Of a stretch of DNA of 64,000 nucleotides, positions 51,515 to 58,966 are shown piece after piece. The notes below the pieces were generated by a model. That model searched no databases. It was not told the origin of the DNA and saw only the letters and a list, made by a program, of their open reading frames with translations. This DNA is from Actinomadura roseirufa (GTDB lineage Bacteria; Actinomycetota; Actinomycetes; Streptosporangiales; Streptosporangiaceae): positions 1 through 64,000 of the forward strand of contig NZ_CAACVB010000005.1 in the NCBI RefSeq assembly GCF_900659635.1, read 5' to 3'. Position 1 is the first letter of the stretch, and the number at the start of each line of letters is the position of its first letter. The position numbers and the translations under genes were made by a program.

Positions 51515-52174
51515 TCACGGGGTGACGAGCTCGATGAGCGTGCGCGTGAGCCAGTCCTCGTAGGCGTCGAGCGTCCAGCCGATCATGTTCCGGGCCAGCA
51601 GGTAGGTCTCGGCGTGGACGAGCAGCGCCGCGGTGTCGGTCAGCCGGTCGACGTCCCGGCCGGGCGGCAGGAGGCCGTCGCCGGCGAGCTTCGTCCAGAA
51701 CGCGCGGATGTTGTCGTGCGTGGCGCGGCGGCCGGCCTGGGAGGCGGCGGCCAGTTCCGGCTCGACCGCGGCGGCCTGCAGCGCGACGGCGAGTATGTCG
51801 CCGGCGCGGCCCATCATCTGGCGGGTCCCGCCGGCCAGGGCCGCGATGCGCTCGGCGGCGGTGGGGGCGGTGCCGGCGCGGGTGTACCAGTCCCGGTGGC
51901 GGATGTCGATCTCGGTGGTGTCTCCGGCGAAGGCCACGTCGACCGCGCGTTTGAGCAGCGCGGCCTTGGTGCCGAACCGGACGTAGACGGTGCGGGCGCC
52001 CACCTGGGCGTGCTCGGCGACCGCGGTCAGCGTGGTGGCGGTGTAGCCGTCCCGGACGAACAGCTCGGTGGCGGCGCGCAGGATCCGCTCCTCGGTCTCG
52101 GCGACGCGGGCGGCGCGCAGGTCGGGCTTGGCGGGGGGACCGGATTCGGCCGGAGGATTGACGGGGTCGGTCAT
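51515..52174 (-). CDS. TetR/AcrR-family regulator 2
   Basis: This 219-residue protein starts at ATG 52174. The HTH is TEERILRAATELFVRDGYTA, then AEHAQVGARTVYVRFGTKAA. The C-terminal helices include DAYEDWLTRTLIELV. The double operator at 52178-52213 starts 4 bp upstream of its start codon, so autoregulation is very likely. Confidence 0.87.
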   Translation of the reverse strand: MTDPVNPPAESGPPAKPDLRAARVAETEERILRAATELFVRDGYTATTLTAVAEHAQVGARTVYVRFGTKAALLKRAVDVAFAGDTTEIDIRHRDWYTRAGTAPTAAERIAALAGGTRQMMGRAGDILAVALQAAAVEPELAAASQAGRRATHDNIRAFWTKLAGDGLLPPGRDVDRLTDTAALLVHAETYLLARNMIGWTLDAYEDWLTRTLIELVTP

Positions 52175-52177
52175 GCG

Positions 52178-52213
52178 TTGCAGTATAACTGCATAGATGC
52201 AGTCGAACTGCAA
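52178..52213. promoter_or_regulatory. Double TetR operator: two TGCAGT-N3-ACTGCA palindromes
   Basis: TTGCAGTATAACTGCAT and ATGCAGTCGAACTGCAA lie end to end, separated by two bases, and together form a 36-bp imperfect palindrome. They fill the gap between the tetR start (52174) and the VOC gene's ribosome-binding site (AAGGAG, 52212). TATAACT inside the first site may be a -10 box. Confidence 0.85.
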
Positions 52214-52222
52214 GGAGATCCC

Positions 52223-52750
52223 ATGCCGGACGTTCGCGTCGCCGGAGCCCCCTCGCCCGCCCGTCCGCCGGAAGACCCCGGGCCGCCGCGCCTGGACGGT
52301 GTCCACCACGTCAAGCTCCCGGTCGCCGACCTGGGCCGCTCGCTGGAGTGGTACCGCACCCGGCTGGGATACGAGATCGAGATCGAGTTCGTCGAGCAGG
52401 GCGCGCTGATGGGGTACGCGCTCCGGCACCCGGCGGGCGGGCCGCGGTTCGCCCTGCGGCTGGACGCCGAGCGCGCCGCCGCCTCCGCCGGGTTCGACTA
52501 CTTCGCCATCGGCGTCCCCGACCGGCCCGCCATCGAGCGGCTCGCCGCGCGCCTGACGGCCTTGGGCGAGGACCACGCGGGAGTCCACCACGCCACCATC
52601 GGGTGGATCCTGCCGCAGCTGCACGACCCCGACGGGCACGAGATCCGCTTCTACACCACCGAGCACCACACCGAACCGGCCCCCACCGACCCGCCGCTGA
52701 CCAGCCCCGGCGGCGGGCCCGCCGCGTCCGCGCGGGCGCGCCGCGACTGA
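52223..52750 (+). CDS. VOC-superfamily protein (glyoxalase/dioxygenase fold)
   Basis: This 175-residue protein starts at ATG 52223 behind AAGGAG. The core VOC pattern is GVHHVKLPVADLGRSLEWY (metal His), RTRLGYEIEIEFVEQG, and QLHDPDGHEIRFYTTEHH with the His/Glu pair. A 25-residue Pro-rich lead and tail flank it. It is the divergent target of TetR 2. Members include glyoxalases, fosfomycin-type resistance proteins and dioxygenases; the substrate is probably the TetR inducer or a relative. Confidence 0.83.
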   Translation: MPDVRVAGAPSPARPPEDPGPPRLDGVHHVKLPVADLGRSLEWYRTRLGYEIEIEFVEQGALMGYALRHPAGGPRFALRLDAERAAASAGFDYFAIGVPDRPAIERLAARLTALGEDHAGVHHATIGWILPQLHDPDGHEIRFYTTEHHTEPAPTDPPLTSPGGGPAASARARRD

Positions 52751-52844
52751 TCACGAGCGTGCCGGGACACGGGCGTCCGATCAGGACGGCCCTGTCCGAT
52801 CATCACGAGGTCCGGTCCGATGCGGCCGGGAACAGGAGAGCGAC

Positions 52845-53429
52845 ATGGCGAATCTCATCGTCAACGGCGACGCCGAGGCCGGCGGCCCCGGCTCACCGGA
52901 CGGGCGGGTGCAGGGGTCCGGCGCGGTGCCGGGCTGGGAGAGTGACGGCTACCCGCTGCCGGTGATCGTGCAGTACGGCGCGGTCGACCCGCGGGGCCTT
53001 CCGTTCCCCGAACCCGACGAGGTGGGCCCGTCCGAGCGCGGGACCAACTTCTTCGCCGGCGGCCCGGGGGTGGAACTCGCCGCGTGCAAGCAGGCGATCA
53101 TGCTGGACGGGCTCCGGGACTTCATCCGCGGGGGGACCGCCCAGTACGCGTTCTCGGCGCTGGCCGGAGGGTGGGGACACCAGGACGACTACGCCGGGAT
53201 CAGCCTGGAGTTCATCGGGACCGACGGCGGCGAGGTCAGGTTCGCCGCCCACACGCTGAGGTTCGTGAAGGCCGCGGAGCGCCACGGCAGGACCGGCCTG
53301 CTGCGCCGGGGCGTCACCGGCCCGGTGCCGCCGTGGGTGACCTACGCGCTCGTGGGCATGCAGTTCATCCGCAAGTCCGGGGTGTACAACGACGCCTACG
53401 TCGACCTGGTGTCCCTGGAGATCAGCTAA
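52845..53429 (+). CDS. Hypothetical protein, lectin-like beta-sandwich (194 aa)
   Basis: The start is ATG 52845 behind ACAGGAGAG. The N-terminus MANLIVNGDAEAGGPGSPD resembles the first strand of galactose-binding-like/DUF642-like domains. Later segments AISLEF-type and VEFRAAHTLRFV-type strands fit a beta-sandwich (GISLEFIGTDGGEVRFAAHT). There is no signal peptide. It ends in a 7-bp overlap with the convergent gene. Function unknown. Confidence 0.65.
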   Translation: MANLIVNGDAEAGGPGSPDGRVQGSGAVPGWESDGYPLPVIVQYGAVDPRGLPFPEPDEVGPSERGTNFFAGGPGVELAACKQAIMLDGLRDFIRGGTAQYAFSALAGGWGHQDDYAGISLEFIGTDGGEVRFAAHTLRFVKAAERHGRTGLLRRGVTGPVPPWVTYALVGMQFIRKSGVYNDAYVDLVSLEIS

Positions 53430-53895
53430 GCCCTTCTCCGGGATCGGACGGCCCGCCGAGATAGTAGGCGGCCTGGAATTCGGCGTACTCCTGGACGGAG
53501 AAACCGTCGAAATCGCCCGCCGCCTCGCACTCGTTCACCCATGTCAACGCCTCGCCAGCCTCCTCGATATGGGCTCGTCCGGCGAGGAACGCCTTCGTTT
53601 CCGGCAGCCCGGCTCCGCACAGGAGTTGGACGTCCACCGAGCATTGCGCGTCCCAGCTCGACGTCTTCGCCTGCCAGATGAGCAGTACGTCCTCCAGATC
53701 CCCGGCGTTGAACAGCTGAACACAGCACAGCCTCATCAGCTCGGTGTTCCCGAGCCCCTGCTCGCGATGCTCCGCGGCGATGCGCTCTCGCAGATTCTCA
53801 CGGACCTCGGCGAGCAGGTCACCGTCCGGGCCGAGCCCGTATCGCCGCAGGTTCGCATCGAGTAGCAGATCGTCGTCATCCGCGTCCTCGGACAT
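53422..53895 (-). CDS. Hypothetical acidic protein (157 aa)
   Basis: ATG 53895 follows GGGGAA by 9 bases; ATG 53928 lacks a site. It is acidic and helical: MSEDADDDDLLLDANLRRYG, LAEVRENLRERIAAEHREQG, VLLIWQAKTSSWDAQCSVDV, LLCGAGLPETKAFLAG. Acidic small proteins of this type can be immunity or antitoxin-like, but no toxin is next to it. Family not recognised. Confidence 0.6.
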   Translation of the reverse strand: MSEDADDDDLLLDANLRRYGLGPDGDLLAEVRENLRERIAAEHREQGLGNTELMRLCCVQLFNAGDLEDVLLIWQAKTSSWDAQCSVDVQLLCGAGLPETKAFLAGRAHIEEAGEALTWVNECEAAGDFDGFSVQEYAEFQAAYYLGGPSDPGEGLS

Positions 53896-54128
53896 GGCCT
53901 GCACTTCCCCGCTCAACTCGCCACCCATTGCACTGGACGAACGCCAGGATTCCAGACCCACCACAGGGGCGCGTTCGACGGCTAGGACAGGCGGGCCGGG
54001 GAGGGGCGGCTTCGCGGCACCTCTCGCCCACGTCCTGCATGAGGTCGCGATTCCTGGCGGAGACGTCTGCCTGGTGGGGCGCAGCCCGGCTCGGTTTTAG
54101 GCTGGCGCGGTTTTAGACCGGCCGGTTT

Positions 54129-55208
54129 CTAGTGGGGCGCGGCTTTGAGCGGGGGGTCGCCGTTCCAGGCTGCGTGCAGCAGTCGTGCCACGCCTTCGCG
54201 GGTCACGGGCGCGGGATTCGCGTACGGGGCGGCCACGACCTGGTCGCAGATGGGATCGATGTCGCCTTCGCCCATACCGAGGTCGCGCAGCGACCGCGGC
54301 GCGTCCAGGGTGCCCGCGAGGTCCCAGACGCGGCGCGCCGGGTCGTCCGAGCCGAGTGCCCGTGACAGGGCCTCGGCCGCGTCGGGGGCGGCGGGCAGGT
54401 TGTGGGCGAGGGCGTGCGGCAGCACGACGGTGTGGGTCGCGGCGTGCGGGAGGTCGAGCGTTCCCCCGAGGGCGTGGCACAGCTTGTGGTGCAGGGACAT
54501 GGTCGTGGCGCCGAGGCACGCGCCGCACAGCCAGGACGCGTACAGCGCCCGCTCCCGGGCGGCGCGATCGCCGCCGTCGGCGGCCACGGCGGGCAGCGCC
54601 CCGGCCATCGCCCGCGCGCCCTCCTCGGCCATCAGCGAGATGACCGGTGAGCGGTCCGGCGCGTACAGCGCCTCGGCGGCGTGGGCGATGGCGTTGAAGC
54701 CGCTGGTCACCGACATGGCGACCGGCAGCCCGAGGGTGAGGTCCGGGTCGTACAGGACGCGCGCGGGCAGCACCCGCCGGTCCTTGCCGGTGCGCTTGCG
54801 GCCGTTCTCGGTGAGCCCCCACACCGCGGTCATCTCCGAGCCCGCATAGGTCGTGGGGACGGCGACGACCGGCAGGTCGTGCTCCAGCGCGATGGCCTTG
54901 CCCAGCCCGATGGCCGACCCGCCGCCGACGGCCACGCAGGCGTCGGCGCCCAGTTCGGCGGCGCGCGCGCGGGCGCGCCGGGCCACCTCGACCGGGACGT
55001 GCATGCGCGCCTCGGCGAGCACTCCGGCGGACCGCTCGCCCAACGCATCCGCGATGGCCTCCCCGGTCGCGCGCTGCTCGGGCGAGCAGAGCACGAGGGC
55101 ACGGTGCGCCCCCAACTGGGCGACCTCCTCGGGGAGGGACGCGATGGTGCCGGAACCGAACCGCACCCGCATCGGGAGGGCGTCGTAGGAGAAGGACGTC
55201 TGGAACAT
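54129..55208 (-). CDS. Maleylacetate reductase
   Basis: This 359-residue protein runs from ATG 55208, 7 bases after AGGAGGT; GTG 55214 is too close to that site. Iron-type alcohol dehydrogenase fold: CVAVGGGSAIGLGKAIAL, VPTTYAGSEMTAVWGLTENG, GFNAIAHAAEALYAPDRSP and TMSLHHKLCHALGGTLDLPH. The motif set is that of maleylacetate reductases, which reduce maleylacetate to 3-oxoadipate with NAD(P)H. It directly follows the intradiol dioxygenase, so both complete the hydroxyquinol branch. Confidence 0.9.
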   Translation of the reverse strand: MFQTSFSYDALPMRVRFGSGTIASLPEEVAQLGAHRALVLCSPEQRATGEAIADALGERSAGVLAEARMHVPVEVARRARARAAELGADACVAVGGGSAIGLGKAIALEHDLPVVAVPTTYAGSEMTAVWGLTENGRKRTGKDRRVLPARVLYDPDLTLGLPVAMSVTSGFNAIAHAAEALYAPDRSPVISLMAEEGARAMAGALPAVAADGGDRAARERALYASWLCGACLGATTMSLHHKLCHALGGTLDLPHAATHTVVLPHALAHNLPAAPDAAEALSRALGSDDPARRVWDLAGTLDAPRSLRDLGMGEGDIDPICDQVVAAPYANPAPVTREGVARLLHAAWNGDPPLKAAPH

Positions 55209-55210
55209 GC

Positions 55211-56170
55211 TCACACCTCCTGGGCGTCGTCGGCGCGCAGGACGATGTCGAAGTTCACCGTGCGGAACGGGTTGGACAGACCGGCCTCGGCCGCGCGCCG
55301 CGGGTCGTCCACCTCGGGGAACTCGCGCACCAGGCTGGGCTTCACGCCGAACACGGCGTCGGAGTCGATGTAGGGCGTCCCGGCGACGAACAGATGCGTC
55401 GTCACCGTCCGGTATCCGGGGGCGGACACCTCGAAGTGGACGTGCGCGGGCCGGTTCGGATGCCGGGACGTCGCGTCCAGCAGCCGCCCGACCGGGCCGT
55501 CATGCGGGATGGGGTAGTACCGGGGGACGATCGAGCGGAACCAGAACCGGCCCTCCGCGTCCGCGGTGAACAGCCCGCGCAGGTTGCGCGGCGGCTGCAC
55601 GTCGGGTTGCTGGACGTCGTAGAAGCCCTCGGCGTTGGCCTGCCACACGTCGACCACGGCCCCGGGGACAGGGCGTCCGTCGGAGCCCCTCACGCTGCCG
55701 GTGACCAGGCACGGCGTGCCCTTGCCGTCCTCGGCGATGTCGGCGCCCAGCTCGCGGGCCGGGGACTCGACCATGTGGAAGGGCCCCTCCACGGTCGACT
55801 CGGTGAGCCCGCCGCCGGCCCGGTTGTTGATGGTCTCGACCAGCATCGAGGCGCCGAGGACGTCGGACAGCAGGATGAACTCCTGCCGGGTGCCGGAGCA
55901 CGTCTTCCCGGTCGCGGTGAGGAACTCGATCGCCGCCGCCCACTCCCGCTCGGTGAGCTCGACGTCCTTGACGAAGTCGTGCAGGTGCCGGACGAGGGAG
56001 GTGAGGATCCGCCGCAGGCGCGGGTCCGCGGTCGCGGCGAAGCTCGCCGCGACCACCTCCGCCGACCGCTCCTCGGAGAACAGCTCGGCCGCCGGGGGAA
56101 CGGCGCCCGACGGGGAGGTGCCCGTTGGGGAGGTGGCGGGGTCGGGGTCGGGGACGGGGTGTAGGTCCAT
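55211..56170 (-). CDS. Intradiol dioxygenase, probably hydroxyquinol 1,2-dioxygenase
   Basis: This 319-residue protein has the Fe(III) ligands in NAEGFYDVQQ and VPRYYPIPHDGP (Tyr, Tyr) and RPAHVHFEVSAPG (His, His). The N-terminal dimerisation helices are RRILTSLVRHLHDFVKDVEL. The length and ESTVEGPFHMVESPARELG fit hydroxyquinol/catechol 1,2-dioxygenases; pairing with a maleylacetate reductase favours hydroxyquinol. It opens the ring to maleylacetate. The first 25 residues are a Pro/Thr/Ser-rich repeat. Confidence 0.87.
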   Translation of the reverse strand: MDLHPVPDPDPATSPTGTSPSGAVPPAAELFSEERSAEVVAASFAATADPRLRRILTSLVRHLHDFVKDVELTEREWAAAIEFLTATGKTCSGTRQEFILLSDVLGASMLVETINNRAGGGLTESTVEGPFHMVESPARELGADIAEDGKGTPCLVTGSVRGSDGRPVPGAVVDVWQANAEGFYDVQQPDVQPPRNLRGLFTADAEGRFWFRSIVPRYYPIPHDGPVGRLLDATSRHPNRPAHVHFEVSAPGYRTVTTHLFVAGTPYIDSDAVFGVKPSLVREFPEVDDPRRAAEAGLSNPFRTVNFDIVLRADDAQEV

Positions 56171-56198
56171 GATCGCCTCTCGTGTGGGTCCGCGGTCG

Positions 56199-57005
56199 TC
56201 ACGACCCGCGCACCGCGCGCTGCGGCGCGGTGTGGATCAGCTCGTAGTCGCGCCCGATCACGCCGGTCGTCTGGAGCAGCAGCGGGAGCAGGTCGTCGAT
56301 CAGCTCGCGGTGGCCGACCTCGGCGGCGATCACGGTGAGGTTGACCGCCGCGACCGTCCGCCCGTCGCCGTCGCGCAGCGGCGCGGCGACCGAGCGGATC
56401 CCGGGCGCCACCTCCCCGTCGGTCGCGGCCCAGCCGCGGGCGCGCACCTCCCGCAGCTCGGCCTCGATCTCGCCGGGCGGCCGGGGCCGGTGCGCCCGGA
56501 CGGGCGAGCGCGGCGGCGTGCGCAGCGCCTCGCCGAGAGCGGCGGCGTCCAGGGACGCGAGCAGGACCTTGCCGAGCGCGGTGCTGGCGGCGGGGAGGCG
56601 CGCGCCCACCCGGACGTTCACGGCGACCACCTTGGGCACCTCGACGCGGGCGACGTAGAGGATGTCCGAGCCGTCGAGCTGGGCGATGGAGGCCGCCTGG
56701 TCCGTCTCCTCCACGAGGTCGCGCAGGTGGGGGAGCGCGACGTCCCACAGACCGGCGGACAGCGTGTAGGCCACGCCGAGTTCGAGCACGCGCGGGGTGA
56801 GCACGACCCCCTCGGGCGTCGTGCGCGCGTACCCGAGGTGTTCGAGCGTGCGGACGATCCGGCGGGCCGTCGGACGGGCCAGCCCCGTCGCCGTCGCGAT
56901 CTCCGTGAGCGACATCGGCGCGCGGTGCGGGCCGAAGCAGCGGAGCACGTCGAGACCGCGGGCCAGGGCCTCGATGAAGTCCGGGCCGGCGTCGTCGCGC
57001 GGCAT
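56199..57005 (-). CDS. IclR-family regulator (PcaR/PobR-like) of the hydroxyquinol genes
   Basis: This protein has 268 residues from ATG 57005 behind GGGAGGGAG. The HTH is FIEALARGLDVLRCFGPHRA and ATATGLARPTARRIVRTLEH. The effector domain reads GSDILYVARVEVPKVVAVNV and RLPAASTALGKVLLASL. It heads the minus-strand operon with the dioxygenase and reductase and is divergent from the FAD monooxygenase. Two TGACCG-N5-CGGTCA palindromes flank the shared promoter region. Confidence 0.88.
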   Translation of the reverse strand: MPRDDAGPDFIEALARGLDVLRCFGPHRAPMSLTEIATATGLARPTARRIVRTLEHLGYARTTPEGVVLTPRVLELGVAYTLSAGLWDVALPHLRDLVEETDQAASIAQLDGSDILYVARVEVPKVVAVNVRVGARLPAASTALGKVLLASLDAAALGEALRTPPRSPVRAHRPRPPGEIEAELREVRARGWAATDGEVAPGIRSVAAPLRDGDGRTVAAVNLTVIAAEVGHRELIDDLLPLLLQTTGVIGRDYELIHTAPQRAVRGS

Positions 57006-57065
57006 GTCGCTCCCTCCCGGCGGCGGGCTCGCGGCCCGCCGGCTCTCGACCCAGCATAGGAGATC

Positions 57066-57082
57066 TGACCGTCCTCCGGTCA
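57066..57082. promoter_or_regulatory. IclR operator site 1
   Basis: TGACCG-TCCTC-CGGTCA, 61 bp upstream of the iclR start. TGACCGTTCAGCCGG, a degenerate copy, follows at 57085-57099. The same bipartite layout recurs at site 2. Confidence 0.75.
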
Positions 57083-57207
57083 AGTGACCGTTCAGCCGGA
57101 TTTCGCCTCGGTGATCTCAGGTGTGCAGGTCAAGAGGTAGTGCAATCAATGAACGGGTCCCTTGACCGCCCCGGAGGCGCGTTCAATGCTGCCAGTACCC
57201 GGCCTGA

Positions 57208-57226
57208 TTGACCGTACTTCGGTCAA
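57208..57226. promoter_or_regulatory. IclR operator site 2
   Basis: TTGACCG-TACTT-CGGTCAA is a perfect inverted repeat with 7-bp arms, 38 bp upstream of the monooxygenase start. CCGTACAACGG (57231-57241) follows as a second, shorter palindrome. Confidence 0.8.
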
Positions 57227-57263
57227 GTAGCCGTACAACGGTCGCTTCAGTGGAGGCAAGCAC

Positions 57264-58952
57264 ATGTCGAACAGCGCCCCGTCAGCCAGTGCCGCGTCAG
57301 CCAGTGCCCCGTCAGCCAGCGCCATGTCAGCCGACGTCATCGTCATCGGCGGCGGCCCCGCCGGACTGACGGTCGCGGCCGAGGCCGCCCGTGCCGGGGC
57401 CCGCGTCATCGTGGTGGAGCGGCGCACGGAGGACACCCACTCGCGGGCCGGGGTGATCCAGCCCCGCGTGCTGGAGCTGCTCGACGCCCGCGGGCTCATG
57501 GGCCGGTTCCGGGACGCGGCGCGGCGGTGGCGGCCCGACTTCGAGGTGCCGCGTTACATCTACGCGGGCCTGACCGGGCTCCGCTACGACCAGCTGGCCA
57601 GCAAGTTCCCGTACGCGCTGATCCTGCCACAGATGACGACCGAGCACCTGCTCGCGGAGTGGGCCGTGGAAGAGGGCGCCGACCTGCGCCGCGGCCTCAC
57701 CTACCTCGTCCACGAGGTGACCCCGGACGGAGTCGCGGTGACCGTGCGCGACGCCGCCGGCGCGGCGCACGAGCTCCGCGCGCGCCACCTGGTCGGCGCG
57801 GACGGCGCGCGCAGCCTCGTCCGCGAGGTCGCCGGCATCCCGTTCGAGGGCCGCCCGACGCGGATGACCGCCGTGGCCGTGGACGCCGACCTGTCCTTCC
57901 CCTGGGAGGCGTCGATGCGGATGCGCCGCAACGAGCACGGCTGGGTGCTCGCCTACCCCTTCGGCCGGGGGATCACCCGGTTCATCATCGTCGCCGAGCA
58001 CCGCCGGCACGTCCACAAGACCGAGCCGGTGACCATGGAGGAGGTCCGGGAGTCCCTGCGCCTGATCGTCGGGGACGACTTCGGGGTGCGATCGGCGACC
58101 TGGCTGTCGCGCTACGGCGACGCGCACCGCATGGTCCCCGAGTTCCGCCGCGGGCCGGTGCTGCTCGCGGGCGAGGCGACCCGCGTCCACTATCCCGCGA
58201 GCGGCATAGGGATGAACTACTGCATCCAGGACGCCTTCAACCTCGGCTGGAAGCTGGGCTGGGTCGCGACGGGACGGGCACCGGACGCGCTGCTCGACGG
58301 CTACCACGAGGAGCGGCACCCCGTTCTCCGGGCGCTGATGGACGACGTCGCCGCGCAGTGCGGCCTGCACTTCGACTTCTCTCCGGCCGGGATGGCCCTC
58401 AAGGACCTGGTCGAGCGGGAACTGATCCCGATCCCCGAGGTCAACGCCGTGCTCCGCGACCGGCTGAGCGGCTTCGGCACGTCCTACCACCGCGACTCCG
58501 ACGGCCATGCGGCGGACGGCACCCGGGTGAGCGACTTCCCCGTCACCTCCCCGTCCGGGACGAGTTCCACGACGAGCTACACGGAGGTCGCCCGGAGCGC
58601 CGGGTTCGTCCTCGCCGAGGCCACCGGTTCCCAGGAGCCCGGTTCCCAGGAGCCCGGTTCTCAGGAGCTCGGTTCTCAGGAGCTCGGCTCCCAGGACTCC
58701 GGTCCCGAGGGGCTCCGCGCGGTGCCGGACGCCGTCACGGTCGTGACGGCCCCTGCCGCCGCCTTGGCGGACGCCTTCGCGGGCGCCGCCGCGGTCCTGA
58801 TCCGTCCCGACGCCTATGTGGCGCGCGCGTGGGCCGCGCGGCCCACGGCGGTGGAGGTCGCGGACGCCTACCGGGCGGCGACCCGCCAGGAGAACCCCGA
58901 ACCGCCGGAGGCGGGCGTCGCCGCCGCGCCCCGGCAGCCCGAGCACGCGTGA
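57264..58952 (+). CDS. FAD-dependent class A monooxygenase
   Basis: This 562-residue protein starts at ATG 57264 behind GGAGG. The first 21 residues are repeats (SASA/SAPSASA). FAD-binding VIVIGGGPAGLTVAAEA begins at about 25. The DG motif is LVGADGARSLVRE. The late FAD motif, usually GDAAH, reads LLAGEATRVHYPASGIGMNY. The C-terminus, after a five-copy GSQEP-type repeat, resembles the thioredoxin-like tail of phenol hydroxylase-type enzymes. It probably hydroxylates a phenolic to hydroxyquinol (resorcinol or salicylate-type substrate). Divergent from iclR. Confidence 0.87.
   Translation: MSNSAPSASAASASAPSASAMSADVIVIGGGPAGLTVAAEAARAGARVIVVERRTEDTHSRAGVIQPRVLELLDARGLMGRFRDAARRWRPDFEVPRYIYAGLTGLRYDQLASKFPYALILPQMTTEHLLAEWAVEEGADLRRGLTYLVHEVTPDGVAVTVRDAAGAAHELRARHLVGADGARSLVREVAGIPFEGRPTRMTAVAVDADLSFPWEASMRMRRNEHGWVLAYPFGRGITRFIIVAEHRRHVHKTEPVTMEEVRESLRLIVGDDFGVRSATWLSRYGDAHRMVPEFRRGPVLLAGEATRVHYPASGIGMNYCIQDAFNLGWKLGWVATGRAPDALLDGYHEERHPVLRALMDDVAAQCGLHFDFSPAGMALKDLVERELIPIPEVNAVLRDRLSGFGTSYHRDSDGHAADGTRVSDFPVTSPSGTSSTTSYTEVARSAGFVLAEATGSQEPGSQEPGSQELGSQELGSQDSGPEGLRAVPDAVTVVTAPAAALADAFAGAAAVLIRPDAYVARAWAARPTAVEVADAYRAATRQENPEPPEAGVAAAPRQPEHA
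57273..57332. repeat. 15-bp tandem repeat, 4 copies, at the start of the monooxygenase gene
   Basis: AGCGCCCCGTCAGCC, AGTGCCGCGTCAGCC, AGTGCCCCGTCAGCC and AGCGCCATGTCAGCC. The last copy contains an in-frame ATG (57324), so the true start could be there, with the repeat as leader. Confidence 0.9.
58626..58700. repeat. 15-bp tandem repeat, 5 copies, near the 3' end of the monooxygenase gene
   Basis: GGTTCCCAGGAGCCC twice, GGTTCTCAGGAGCTC twice and GGCTCCCAGGACTCC, exactly end to end and in frame (GSQEP/GSQEL). They sit in the linker before the last domain. Confidence 0.93.
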
Positions 58953-58966
58953 GAGGAGGAACCGAT

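Noticed and set aside
57527-58950. Long plus-strand open frame running through the monooxygenase in another frame
   Set aside because: Only its 3' part from 58967 is a gene (the amidohydrolase); the rest is Arg/Pro/Ala-rich shadow of the FAD monooxygenase.
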